NCBI GenBank assembly: GCA_032622095.1
Contig: CP136062.1
Coordinates: 6,634,001 to 6,698,000, forward strand
DNA length: 64,000 nucleotides
DNA from: Siphonodentalium dalli
Taxonomy: Eukaryota; Mollusca; Scaphopoda; Gadilida; Siphonodentaliidae
Reading direction: 5' to 3'
The notes under the pieces are model-generated. The model had not been told where the DNA came from. It did no database searches and worked only from the letters and a program-made list of their open reading frames with translations. A program made the translations under genes and the position numbers. The number at the start of each line of letters is the position of its first letter. The stretch's first letter is position 1. Below, one piece after another: positions 1-10,804 of this stretch.

Positions 1-2171
1 AAGTCATGTCGAGATGCAGGAGGGTCCAGATATGTCCCAATATCCATATTATATGCTAGAATCCAAAGATATAGGAACATACCCATTTTGTATGATGGCC
101 CCTTAAATGTTTGAAACCCAAATTGGAGCCCGTGCAGTGAAAATCAAAGCCAACTATACCCGAGTCATGTCCATATGCAGGAGGGTCCAGATTTGTCACA
201 AAATCCACATTATATGCTAGAATCCGAAAGATATATGAAAATACCCATATTATATGATGGGTCCTTAAAATGGTCAATCCCAAATTCGATCTAGTGCAGT
301 GTAACAAAGTTACATTTGGAAGTCGTTTCAAAACTCCGACGTGTTTTTTGACACAAAGATAACAATGCTTATAAGAGAATAAATCCAACTGGAACAATGG
401 AAATAGTTCACCCATCCTTATTTAAAACGGGTTACAAAGTTACATTTGACAGTCGTTGAAAAAATGCGACGTGTTTTTGTCACAAAGTGACCAATGCTTA
501 TCAGAGAATAAATCCAACTAGAAAAATGAAAACATTTCACCCATCCTTGTTTAAAAAGGGTTACATATGTCAACTATACCTGAGTCATGTCGAGATGCAC
601 ATACCCATTTTCTTTGATGGACCTTTCAAAATATGAACCCCAAATTTGAGCCTGTGCAGTGAAAACCTAAGTCAACTATAACTGAGTCATGTCCAGATGC
701 ACCAGGGTCCAGATATTTCAAATACCTATATTATATGCCAGAATCCAAAGATATAGGCACATACACATTTTCTTTGTTGACCCCTTAAAATTGTGAACCT
801 CAAAATTGAGCCCGTGCAGTTTAAACCTAAGTCAACTATACCTGAGTCATGTCCATATGCAGGAGGGTCCAGATATGTCCCAACATCCATATTATGTGCC
901 AGAATCCAAAGATATAGGAACATATCCATTTTGTATGATGGCACCGTAAATGTTTGAATTTCAAATTGGAGCCCGTGCAGTGAAAATCAAGTAAACTATT
1001 CCTGAGTCATGTCCATATTCAGGGGGTCCGGATTTGTCACGAAATCCATATTATATGCTAGAATACAAAGATATAGGAAGATACCCATATTCTCTGATGG
1101 GCCCTTAAAATGATCAACCCCAAATTTGAGCTCGTGCAGTGTAAACCTAAGACAACTATACCTCAGCCATGTCCATATGCAGGGGTCCGGATAAGTCCCA
1201 ATAACCATATTATATGCCCAGAATCCAAAGATATAGGCACATACCCATTTTCTATGATGGGCCCTTTAAACGGTGAACACCAACATTGAGCCCGTTCAGT
1301 TTAAACCTAAGTCAACTATACCTGAGTCATGTCCATATGCAGGAAGGTCCAGATATGTCCAAACATACATATGATATGCCATAATCCAAAGCTATAGGAA
1401 CATACCCATGTTCTACGGCGGGCCCTTAAATGTTTGGACCCCAAATTGGAGGCCCGTGTAGTCAAAACCTATGCCAACTATACCAGATGCAGGATGGTCC
1501 AGATATAACCCCATATCCATACTATATACCCAGAATCCAAAGATATATGCACATACCCATTTTCTATCATGAGCCCTTAAATATTTGAACCCCAATTTGG
1601 AGCCCGTGCAGTGAAAACCTAAGTCAACTATACCCGCGTCGTATCCAGATGCAGGATGGCCCAGATATGTCCCAATATCTATATTATATGCCCAGAATCC
1701 AAATATATGGGCACATACCAATTTTATTTGATGGACCTTTAAATATATGAACCACAAATTGGAGCCTGTGCAGTGAAAACCTAAGTCAACTATATCTGAA
1801 TAATTTCGAGATGCATGAGGGTCCAGTTATTCCCAATACCAATATTATATGCCTATAATCCAAAGATATAGGCACATACCCATTTTCTAAGTTGGGCACT
1901 TAAAATGGTGAACCCCAAAATTGAGCCCGTGCAGTTTAAACTTAAGTCAACTATACCTGAGTCATGTCCAGATGCAGACGGGTCCAGATATGCACCACCA
2001 TCCATATTATATGCCAGAATCCAAAGATATAGGAACATACCCATGTTCTATGATGGGCCCTTAAATGTTTGAACCCAAATTGGAGCCCGTGCAGTCAAAA
2101 CCAAAGCCAACTATACCTGAGTCATGTCCTGATGCAGGACGGTTCAGATATGTCCCGATATCCATATTATA
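1..2171. repeat. ~158-bp satellite array
   Basis: Head-to-tail units of about 158-160 bp recur through this stretch. Each has a GAGTCATGTCCA-like start, GGGTCCAGATATG, ATCCATATTATATGC, CCAAAGATATAGG and GAGCCCGTGCAGT. Divergence between units is moderate, with indels. The minus strand stays open for long runs and gives a ~52-residue repeating peptide, because the unit length is near a multiple of three. There is no start context, domain or other sign of coding, so I treat these frames as satellite by-products. The array begins outside the window and is interrupted at 301-565 by another repeat. Confidence 0.85.
301..565 (-). repeat. Insert of ~125-bp repeat family in the satellite, about two units
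   Basis: Two related units (each with GTTACAAAGTTACATTTG and AGTCGTT) break the satellite between GTGCAGTGTAA and TATGTCAACTATACC. They are the reverse complement of the units at 2172-2290 and 8554-8862. The family is therefore mobile or was exchanged between sites. No coding content is seen. Confidence 0.7.
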
Positions 2172-2290
2172 CAGGTCGGTTTTTTGAAACGACTTCCAAA
2201 TGTAACTTTGTAAACCTTTTTTAACAAGGATAGGTGAAATATTGTCATTTTTCTAGTTGCGGTTATTCTCTGATAACGAACCAAAGCCGG
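2172..2290 (+). repeat. Single unit of the ~125-bp repeat family
   Basis: The satellite stops at about 2171 and is followed by one unit reading TTTTGAAACGACTTCCAAAT, ACAAGGATAGGTGAAATA and GGTTATTCTCTGATAA. It matches the 8.6-kb units in the same orientation and the 0.3-kb insert in the opposite one. Confidence 0.7.
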
Positions 2291-3084
2291 ACGCTTTGGG
2301 TCGTATATAGACTATATCTGTTTTTGTGACATCACCAATTATTATCTAATACGACACTGCTGTTTTGAAATGTTTCGACCACTTTTGTCGCACAGTAGAT
2401 CGGTGGTCTTTAAGCGTTAATGTCGTAATCTGAAATAAACGTGTGCGTCTTTCAATGGCCGGAGTTCCACAATGAGGGGAGTTACTATCGGAATTATGCA
2501 TAGTGAAGTTCATTGGGTAGCCGCGTTTTACATTTTATTGAAAACATAATTATAACGTATTATGGACTGTCAAATATTTGCATTGGAATGGCTTAAAATA
2601 TAAATGTCGCGTGCAATGGGAAAATCTCATTCACTCTGGCTTGGCTGGAGACAATACTGGAATCCAAATCGAAATTCGTAATGCAAGCAAACGTTATTAT
2701 ATCGCGTTTAAATTATCCTAATATTACATAGTACGTACGCGAATCCTATCATCCTCAGATATCCTTCCATTTTCATGAATCGACAAGAAACACATACTTG
2801 AACAAAGCAGAAGATACATTCAGGTTATCGCAAATTTGGTCGGTGGTGAAAGCTACACGGTGACGTTGTTCGTCGAGTTTCGTTGAAATCGACATGATGA
2901 CATTTTATGAATTAAATCAACATGATGAAATCGACAAGTTTCTTCGCATAGTACACATCTCAATCGGATTGCGCACACAGCGTCAATCATATAATGGTTA
3001 ATTTCAGTAAAATATTCCTCTCTAGACAGCCAACAACCAACAGTCTTGACTTTTGAATACATTCAGTTTGATGTTGGTAGTTTA
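2291..3084. other. Gene-free stretch, nothing recognisable
   Basis: AT-rich single-copy-looking DNA. A 69-residue minus-strand frame at 2853-3062 has no recognisable domain and no splice or start context that supports it. I see no repeat shared with the rest of the window. Confidence 0.5.
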
Positions 3085-3305
3085 TATTCTACTAGCAGGT
3101 GACCTGACTTCGTCCGGGTTTTGACCTTGAATTGACCATTTTGAAGGTCAAGGTCAGATCGGGGTCACGATTTTACCTGTTCAAAACACTCCCCGGAGAA
3201 AATCACCCGTAGGTATCAAATTTCGTCGAAATCCGTCCATCAGTTTTCCCGGCCATAGGTAACAGACAAACAAACAGACAGAAGTCCCAAAATATATATT
3301 AGATC
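3085..3305 (+). repeat. Dispersed LINE/SINE-type 3' tail repeat
   Basis: It begins ACTAGCAGGTGACC and contains AAGGTCAAGGTCAG and TTTCGTCGAAATCCGTCC. It ends in CAGACAAACAAACAGACAGA, a short spacer and an AT-rich TATATATTAGAT tail. The phrase 'CGTCGAAATCCGTC...ACAGACAGA...ATATATTAGAT' is typical of 3' ends of invertebrate LINEs and their SINEs. Related tails lie at 8130-8205 and 42010-42450 (plus strand) and 63385-63560 (minus strand). Confidence 0.6.
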
Positions 3306-3390
3306 ATTTGTGGGTACCCGTTTCAAGGTGAGATCACCTCGAGCGGAAAAACTGACCCGATGAAAATCTCCCCCATTCCTAGGAACCCCT

Positions 3391-3394
3391 AAGT
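3391..3394. repeat. Left target-site duplication AAGT
   Basis: AAGT lies directly before the first GGTTACAC of the composite. The same four bases follow the last GTGTAACC at 7908-7911. Confidence 0.6.
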
Positions 3395-3846
3395 GGTTAC
3401 ACTGGTGTAAATAAGGTTCCGAGTGACATCTAGCGGATGCGGGAGGAATATATAGGAGAGAATAAAATAGACACTGGGCCCTGATTGGTCAATAGCCTTG
3501 TGTGCTTTTCACATAAAAAAAATCATCACACCACTTCCCTATGATTTCCCATAGGTAAAATAACCATTGGCACAGGAATTAACCCTTTGTAGTGAAGTTT
3601 GAATTTTTTGGTGTGGTCTAAAATATGACTGTATTTTTTTATGCGGTTCTGACACTAGTTACGAAAACATAAGATTTAAAGGCGAATTCCCTGCTAGACA
3701 GACATGATTTTTTTGTGTAAAAAGTTTCCCAAAATGTCAATTTTTCAGATTTAAAGAAAATTTTGGACCCAACATTTATATTGCCAACACTATACGCTAA
3801 AACGTTAGCACTGAGGCCTATGGAAAACATTTACACCAGTGTAACC
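3395..3846. repeat. Composite module 1
   Basis: First ~452-bp TIR-bounded module. Its 17-bp ends are perfect inverted repeats and each contains the near-palindrome TTACAC-TG-GTGTAA. The interior holds GATTGGTCAATAG and poly-T/poly-A tracts and no recognisable gene. Confidence 0.8.
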
Positions 3847-4749
3847 TAAAGGGAAAAAATAGCTTTTTATCATTTTTTATTCCTGGGAGTCACTTTAAAG
3901 CAATTTAATTCATTTTACAGAGCCTGGTCTTTCCGTCCAATGAATATCTCATGCTTGGTGTGGCTATTCTTGCTGCTGATGTCTTCTTTCACTTAAATCA
4001 GCCAAAAAAAATAGTAAGATTTTTCATAAAAAATGCCAATTTTTCAAGGTTTTTAAAAAAAATTTCAAGGTGGTAATAGTCACATGATAATGCAAATGAC
4101 CCATAACTTGAGCATGTCAACGACACATATATCAATTGTTATAAGAACCTAATCTAACAAGTATTTTGGATTTTATAGCCAGTGATATACAGATATATAT
4201 CATAAAAGTGTGTCATTTCCACTGGTGGGTATGGTCATTTGAAGGTTAATAGCACTAAAACTTGGACACATTTAAGAAAATGCTTCAGCAATTCAAAGAG
4301 AGCATATCTTTATTCAACTAATTCAATATACACCCACATCCAGTTATCTTGGATCACCCTTGCAGACCTGAAAATGTCATATTTTATTCTTCAATGTGCT
4401 GATAAAGTCATGCGCTTGATGCTCAGCTGATCAGATCTGGACTCAATGACCTCACATCACCAGAAGTTCTCTCATGGAAAGAATATTGTACAGTCTTCCA
4501 TAGCTGATCCAAGTTTGCAACACCAGACCCCTAAAACTGAGTGAAAATGGGGCCTGAACATGACTGGTGGTGGAAAATTGTGCTTTTTTGATGAATAATT
4601 TGTTAAAGGGGGTGGGGTTAAATTATGTGTGATAAATAAAGAACCACAGAAGTGATATTGTTTTTGAACACATTTTTTCCATTGATGGGCAATTCTGAAG
4701 AAATGTATGGAGTTACAATTATTCCGCGAAAAAGCGGGCTATCGCTTTA
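3847..4749. repeat. Composite spacer 1 (902-903 bp)
   Basis: First of three spacers (others 5201-6102 and 6554-7456). Each starts TAAAGG and ends CTTTA, which extends the neighbouring inverted repeat to 22 matching bases. The spacer could therefore be the ancestral element and the ~451-bp module the filler. It carries TGGGCAATTCTGAAG near the end and no coding domain. Confidence 0.75.
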
Positions 4750-5200
4750 GGTTACACTGGTGTAAATAAGGTTCCGAGTGACATCTAGCGGATGCGGGAG
4801 GAATATATAGGAGAGAATAAAATAGACACTGGGCCCTGATTGGTCAATAGCCTTGTGTGCTTTTCACATAAAAAAATCATCACACCTCTTCCCTATGATT
4901 TCCCATAGGTAAAATAACCATTGGCACAGGAATTAACCCTTTGTAGTGAAGTTTGAATTTTTTGGTGTGGTCTAAAATATGACTGTATTTTTTTATGCGG
5001 TTCTGACACTAGTTACGAAAACATAAGATTTAAAGGCGAATTCCCTGCTAGACAGACATGATTTTTTTGTGTAAAAAGTTTCCCAAAATGTCAATTTTTC
5101 AGATTTAAAGAAAATTTTGGACCCAACATTTATATTGCCAACACTATACGCTAAAACGTTAGCACTGAGGCCTATGGAAAACATTTACACCAGTGTAACC
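4750..5200. repeat. Composite module 2
   Basis: Second TIR-bounded module, differing from module 1 by a few point changes and a one-base poly-A length change. Confidence 0.8.
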
Positions 5201-6102
5201 TAAAGGGAAAAAATAGCTTTTTATCATTTTTTATTCCTGGGAGTCACTTTAAAGCAATTTAATTCATTTTACAGAGCTTGGTCTTTCAGTCCAATGAATA
5301 TCTCATGCTTGGTGTGGCTATTCTTGCTGCTGATGTCTTCTTTCACTTAAATCAGCCAAAAAAATAGTAAGATTTTTCATAAAAAATGCCAATTTTTCAA
5401 GGTTTTTAAAAAAAATTTCAAGGTGGTAATAGTCACATGATAATGCAAATGACCCATAACTTGAGCATGTCAACGACACATATATCAATTGTTATAAGAA
5501 CCTAATCTAACAAGTATTTTGGATTTTATAGCCAGTGATATACAGATATATATCATAAAAGTGTGTCATTTCCACTGGTGGGTATGGTCATTTGAAGGTT
5601 AATAGCACTAACACTTGGACACATTTAAGAAAATGCTTCAGCAATTCAAAGAGAGCATATCTTTATTCAACTAATTCAATATACACCCACATCCAGTTAT
5701 CTTGGATCACCCTTGCAGACCTGAAAATGTCATATTTTATTCTTCAATGTGCTGATAAAGTCATGCGCTTGATGCTCAGCTGATCAGATCTGGACTCAAT
5801 GACCTCACATCACCAGAAGTTCTCTCATGGAAAGAATATTGTACAGTCTTCCATAGCTGATCCAAGTTTGCAACACCAGACCCCTAAAACTGAGTGAAAA
5901 TGGGGCCTGAACATGACTGGTGGTGGAAAATTGTGCTTTTTTGATGAATAATTTGTTAAAGGGGGTGGGGTTAAATTATGTGTGATAAATAAAGAACCAC
6001 AGAAGTGATATTGTTTTTGAACACATTTTTTCCATTGATGGGCAATTCTGAAGAAATGTAGGGAGTTACAATTATTCCGCGAAAAAGCGGGCTATCGCTT
6101 TA
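5201..6102. repeat. Composite spacer 2
   Basis: Near-identical to spacer 1; differences include GAGCTTGGTC for GAGCCTGGTC and TGTAGGGAG for TGTATGGAG. Confidence 0.75.
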
Positions 6103-6553
6103 GGTTACACTGGTGTAAATAAGGTTCCGAGTGACATCTAGCGGATGCGGGAGGAATATATAGGAGAGAATAAAATAGACACTGGGCCCTGATTGGTCAA
6201 TAGCCTTGTGTGCTTTTCACATAAAACAATCATCACACCTCTTCCCTATGATTTCCCATAGGTAAAATAAACATTGGCACAGGAATTAACCCTTTGTAGT
6301 GAAGTTTGAATTTTTTGGTGTGGTCTAAAATATGACTGTATTTTTTTATGCGGTTCTGACACTAGTTACGAAAACATAAGATTTAAAGGCGAATTCCCTG
6401 CAAGACAGACATGATTTTTTTGTGTAAAAAGTTTCCCAAAATGTCAATTTTTCAGATTTAAAGAAAATTTTGGACCCAACATTTATATTGCCAACACTAT
6501 ACGCTAAAACGTTAGCACTGAGGCCTATGGAAAACATTTACACCAGTGTAACC
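6103..6553. repeat. Composite module 3
   Basis: Third TIR-bounded module. Private differences include CTGCAAGACAG for CTGCTAGACAG. Confidence 0.8.
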
Positions 6554-7456
6554 TAAAGGGAAAAAATAGCTTTTTATCATTTTTTATTCCTGGGAGTCAC
6601 TTTAAAGCAATTTAATTCATTTTACAGAGCCTGGACTTTCAGTCCAATGAATATCTCATGCTTGGTGTGGCTATTCTTGCTGCTGATGTCTTCTTTCACT
6701 TAAATCAGCCAAAAAAATAGTAAGATTTTTCATAAAAAATGCCAATTTTTCAAGGTTTTTTAAAAAAAATTTCAAGGTGGTAATAGTCACATGATAATTC
6801 AAATGACCCATAACTTGAGCATGTCAACGACACATATATCAATTGTTATAAGAACCTAATCTAACAAGTATTTTGGATTTTATAGCCAGTGATATACAGA
6901 TATATATCATAAAAGTGTGTCATTTCCACTGGTGGGTATGGTCATTTGAAGGTTAATAGCACTAAAACTTGGACACATTTAAGAAAATGCTTCAGCAATT
7001 CAAAGAGAGCATATCTTTATTCAACTAATTCAATATACACCCACATCCAGTTATCTTGGATCACCCTTGCAGACCTGAAAATGTCATATTTTATTCTTCA
7101 ATGTGCTGATAAAGTCATGCGCTTGATGCTCAGCTGATCAGATCTGGACTCAATGACCTCACATCACCAGAAGTTCTCTCATGGAAAGAATATTGTACAG
7201 TCTTCCATAGCTGATCCAAGTTTGCAACACCAGACCCCTAAAACTGAGTGAAAATGGGGCCTGAACATGACTGGTGGTGGAAAATTGTGCTTTTTTGATG
7301 AATAATTTGTTAAAGGGGGTGGGGTTAAATTATGTGTGATAAATAAAGAACCACAGAAGTGATATTGTTTTTGAACACATTTTTTCCATTGATGGGCAAT
7401 TCTGAAGAAATGTAGGGAGTTACAATTATTCCGCGAAAAAGCGGGCTATCGCTTTA
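6554..7456. repeat. Composite spacer 3
   Basis: Third spacer, near-identical to the other two, with GATAATTC for GATAATGC as a private change. Confidence 0.75.
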
Positions 7457-7907
7457 GGTTACACTGGTGTAAATAAGGTTCCGAGTGACATCTAGCGGAT
7501 GCGGGAGGAATATATAGGAGAGAATAAAATAGACACTGGGCCCTGATTGGTCAATAGCCTTGTGTGCTTTTCACATAAAAAAATCATCACACCTCTTCCC
7601 TATGATTTCCCATAGGTAAAATAACCATTGGCACAGGAATTAACCCTTTGTAGTGAAGTTTGAATTTTTTGGTGTGGTCTAAAATATGACTGTATTTTTT
7701 TATGCGGTTCTGACACTAGTTACGAAAACATAAGATTTAAAGGCGAATTCCCTGCTAGACAGACATGATTTTTTTGTGTAAAAAGTTTCCCAAAATGTAA
7801 ATTTTTCAGATTTAAAGAAAATTTTGGACCCAACATTTATATTGCCAACACTATACGCTAAAACGTTAGCACTGAGGCCTATGGAAAACATTTACACCAG
7901 TGTAACC
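7457..7907. repeat. Composite module 4 (terminal)
   Basis: Last module. It ends at the 17-bp inverted repeat and is followed directly by AAGT rather than by the spacer sequence. Confidence 0.8.
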
Positions 7908-7911
7908 AAGT
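7908..7911. repeat. Right target-site duplication AAGT
   Basis: AAGT lies directly after the last GTGTAACC of the composite and matches 3391-3394. Internal modules are not followed by AAGT but by TAAAGG. Confidence 0.6.
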
Positions 7912-8205
7912 ACGAATCACACAACACGCTCATGCCTGGACACAGACACAACACGCTCATGTCTGGACACACACACGCTCTTTATCAACGACACTGCGGA
8001 TACGAACGCTCTTTAACTATCACGCGATTAACCCATGAATTACCAATGCGGTGGCGGGGAAAGGAGTGCTCTGACGTTCTCCAAAACGGCGGTAAACTAC
8101 TGCTCGTGTATTTTTAACCTTAGATTGGAAGTTTGAACTCAATCGGTCCAGCCGTTTTCTTGACAAACAGACAAACACACAGAAGTCCCAAAATATATAT
8201 TAGAT
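7912..8205 (+). repeat. Short CACACGCTCATG repeats followed by a LINE-type tail
   Basis: At 7918-7985, ACACGCTCATG...TGGACACA is repeated two to three times. From about 8130 the sequence reads CAATCGGTCCAGCCGTTTTC, then ACAAACAGACAAACACACAG and an AT-rich TATATATTAGAT tail. This is the same type of tail as at 3085-3305 and 42010-42450. Confidence 0.5.
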
Positions 8206-8553
8206 AATAATTTGTACAAAAGGAACGGGTTTTAAAAGATTTTATTCAGGTTTTAAGTCTGAGTCGGTTAGCTCGTAGTCTGTTTGCATTGCGAATCTCT
8301 GATTTCTCGCATGCCTTGATGTATGATATGATTGACCTAATTTATACAAGAAATTGCTATAGGACCCGCTCTGTCGATTATGTCTGGAATGTAATATATC
8401 ATAATCACACCACGATATTAGGCCTACGTTAATATTATTTTATGGGAATACCCATCTATGGAGTTATTTTATAGGATTAAAAAGACACAGATATATCCTA
8501 GCTTATGCGTGTGTTTAGATCTGATTCCTTAATTGCGCTAGCGTATGGTCATA
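8206..8553. other. Gene-free stretch, nothing recognisable
   Basis: AT-rich DNA with no repeat, domain or RNA signature that I can see. Confidence 0.4.
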
Positions 8554-8862
8554 TTAATCATTTGTAACTATGTGGAAAAAAACACGTCGGATTTTTGAAA
8601 CGACTTCCAAATGTAAATTTGTAACCCTTTTTTTAAACAAGGGTAGGTGAAATATTGTTATGTTTCTAGTAGCGGTTATTCGCAGATAAGCATTTGTAAC
8701 TATGTGACATAAAAACGCGTCGGATTTTTGAAACGACTTCCAAATGTAATTTTGTAACCCTTTTTTAACAAGGGTAGGTGAAATATTTTCATTTTTTTCT
8801 CTGATAAGCATTTGTAACTTTGTGACCAAAAACACGTCTCATGTTTTAAACGTCTTCCAAAT
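8554..8862 (+). repeat. ~119-131-bp tandem repeat, about 2.3 units
   Basis: CATTTGTAACTATGTG begins units near 8690 and 8810, with a partial unit before them. Shared blocks are TTTTGAAACGACTTCCAAAT and AAGGGTAGGTGAAATATT. The long minus-strand frame here is a consequence of the tandem structure. It is the same family as 301-565 and 2172-2290. Confidence 0.75.
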
Positions 8863-9581
8863 TTAACTCCAAATGCCAAAAAAAAATAAAATACGACGCA
8901 TTTGTAACCGGATTACTGGTCGTAGCTAATTCACGAGCAAACGTTGACTCGACTTGTACAAAAAAAACCCACCTCGTAACCAGCAACTGGTTACACATGC
9001 GTTGTACTTTTTTTTCGCCACCAACAAAATCTGTCATATATGACTCAAAACGAGGCGATTCTACGCCGATTATGAACCTAAAACAAAGCCTATTATAGGG
9101 TCGTAACCTTATATACGAATACTTATAGTATACGCAAACACCCTTACCTTTGGAACTGTGAAGCTTAATTTAGTGCAGCCACGATAACAACAAGACAATA
9201 ATCATAGAGAGAGAAGATGCTCTGGTTTGCTATATCCTTGAATCACAGCGGACTGTATACACAACTTGAAACGTTCAGCTAAACTGTAAAACGCCATTCA
9301 AATACTATAAGAATTTAACAATGGTGGGTTTGTCCCCATGGGGTTACGCGTGATCATCTTACTTAATTAAAAATGATACTTCGTATACCGCTTGTATTTG
9401 CAAAGATGGGACTCTGTAATGTACATGAGATGTTTTCGTGGTGTGTGAATTCATACAAATGACTCCTTTCAGGAAAAACGTTTGGAGCGCGGTATCTGTA
9501 TGCGCGCTGGAGTAAGAATTACCAATGTATACATGCCATGGTGTCAGGTCATCGTGTAGCAGCTACAAATATTGTTATGAC
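8863..9581. other. Gene-free stretch, nothing recognisable
   Basis: Contains two short inverted pieces around 8925-9010 (CTGGTTAC / GTAACCAG) but no convincing element or gene. Confidence 0.4.
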
Positions 9582-9680
9582 CCTGTTTTTCGTCCTTTGC
9601 GGACGGGACCATGATTTCCTGTTTTGACCGCGTTTCCTCTCTTGTGGACGGCGATCATGGTTTCCCGTTTTGACCATGTT
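9582..9680. repeat. Two-copy ~50-bp tandem duplication
   Basis: CCTGTTTTTCGTCCTTTGCG-GACGGGACCATGATTTCC is followed by a diverged second copy that reads CTCTTGTGGACGGCGATCATGG and then TTTCCCGTTTTGACC. The minus-strand frame across it is a by-product. Confidence 0.5.
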
Positions 9681-9684
9681 CATA

Positions 9685-9940
9685 TCTTCAGGACAAGTTT
9701 TTCCTGCATTAAAGTACCCCACACATGCCTTTACCTCAAAATATGCATTTTTGGTCATCAATTTCTGATAATGGCCTCTATCTGGGTAAATTTAGTTTAG
9801 CCAACCTTAGTTCAATATGATGAGATACAATAAATAAAATAAAAACAGGGGATTTGAGACAGGTAAATTTGTATCTGGAGGCTGAAAACATGAATTTTCT
9901 CAGATTTGGGAGACTAGACCTGCCCTACCGTTTATAGCAA
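9685..9940 (+). repeat. Dispersed repeat family R1, copy 1
   Basis: Contains CCCCACACATGCC, CTCAAAATATGCATTT, GGCCTCTATCTGGGTAAATT, GATGAGATACAATAAATAAA, CTGAAAACATGAATTTTC and AGACCTGCCCTACCGTTTA, in that order. The same blocks in the same order and orientation occur at 32640-32910 and, in part, at 33000-33290. It is unclassified and shows no coding content. Confidence 0.65.
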
Positions 9941-10050
9941 CCACCAAGGGTGCTTTTTACCTAAATGCGTGTGAATTATGACGTCATATATTTTTTCTAT
10001 ATTTCTATACCAAGGGCGAAAATAGCGTGTATGCTTTGTTGTACATTTCA

Positions 10051-10226
10051 CACGTGACTTCCGGGAGGTTACTGCGCAGAATCCAGTTCAATGACAGCTC
10101 GCGAGTAGATTAATTACTCGCTTGATTTTGTTTTCTCCACTTCACTTCAACTTTTCAGCATAATCGACATTTACTATTAACAATTTGTGGGATATCTGGA
10201 GAAATCGGATTAACCTCCCAAAAAAG
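10051..10226 (+). promoter_or_regulatory. Candidate TATA-less promoter and non-coding first exon
   Basis: CACGTG (E-box, 10051-10056) abuts ACTTCCGG (ETS-type site, 10057-10064), and TGCGCA (NRF1-like core) follows at 10073. About 150 bp downstream, CAAAAAAG is followed by GTGAGT at 10227, a good 5' splice site. This clustering is characteristic of animal housekeeping promoters. Seen directly: the motifs and the donor. Inferred: a transcription start at about 10080-10150 and a first exon ending at 10226. I could not find a matching downstream coding exon in the window, so the motifs may be chance. Confidence 0.3.
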
Positions 10227-10804
10227 GTGAGTTTGACACCTGAAATTCTTGTCATGTCACTGTCAGCGCTTATCTGCAATTAGACTCATGTCAGAATTCG
10301 CTGTTTTATGAAAAAGTCACTCATAAAATGCACCCTAATAGGTCAAATTATTTCGATAATTCTAAGTCTGAGTGAGGCTGATAGTTGAGACTGACTCCTG
10401 CATGTACCTGGCCTGCAGTCAAAAGTCAGTGATTCCAACTTTGGTGTACACCCTTGATTAATTTATAAACACAGCTTTGTGCCGGTGTATGTAACAACGA
10501 CCGAAAGTTTTATCGACAAACCGGAAACTCATTGTCGAAAAAGTTGTTAACTTTTCTAATAATATTCAGAATTTCAGTGCTAGAAAACACACAGGCGAAG
10601 ATTATAACAAGGATTTCATGGTGATAAGCTGGCTGTGAAAGTATGGAATAATACAATTGTCTTCAGTACAGTTTATTAAAAGTTGAGACTTAAGTAAACA
10701 TTTTTGGTAAAATGATGGGTGTCAAACATGTGCAAAATTTTCAGCACGCGAAATTAGGAAAATGTCCAATAGTCTAGAAAATCCAATGCTATGGCATAAA
10801 ACTT
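10227..10804. other. Gene-free stretch
   Basis: AT-rich; possible first intron if the 10-kb promoter call is right. No other feature seen. Confidence 0.35.

Larger units (their letters stand above)
3395..7907. mobile_element. Composite tandem transposon, 4.5 kb, TSD AAGT
   Basis: Four near-identical ~451-bp modules (3395-3846, 4750-5200, 6103-6553, 7457-7907) alternate with three near-identical ~902-bp spacers, giving a 1353-1355-bp period. Every module starts GGTTACACTGGTGTAAA and ends with its exact reverse complement. The outermost ends are bordered by the same four bases, AAGT (3391-3394 and 7908-7911), as expected if the whole 4.5-kb block inserted as one unit. Copies differ at only a few bases each, so the amplification is recent or homogenised. 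Repeated 63-residue frames on both strands occur in every unit but match no domain I know. No transposase is present, so it would be non-autonomous. The superfamily is unassigned. Confidence 0.8.

Noticed and set aside
56..2044. Minus-strand frames of 60-119 residues with repeating YIFGF/DPPAYGHDSG peptides
   Set aside because: They are translations of the ~158-bp satellite; unit length near a multiple of three explains the repetition, and there is no start, domain or splice evidence.
3639..7891. Identical 63-residue frames repeated at 1.35-kb spacing on both strands
   Set aside because: They recur only because the DNA unit recurs; short, no domain, and present on both strands in different parts of the unit.
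3395..7907. Interpretation as an ordinary satellite array
   Set aside because: The outermost inverted repeats abut a 4-bp direct duplication and internal junctions do not, which fits insertion as a unit better.
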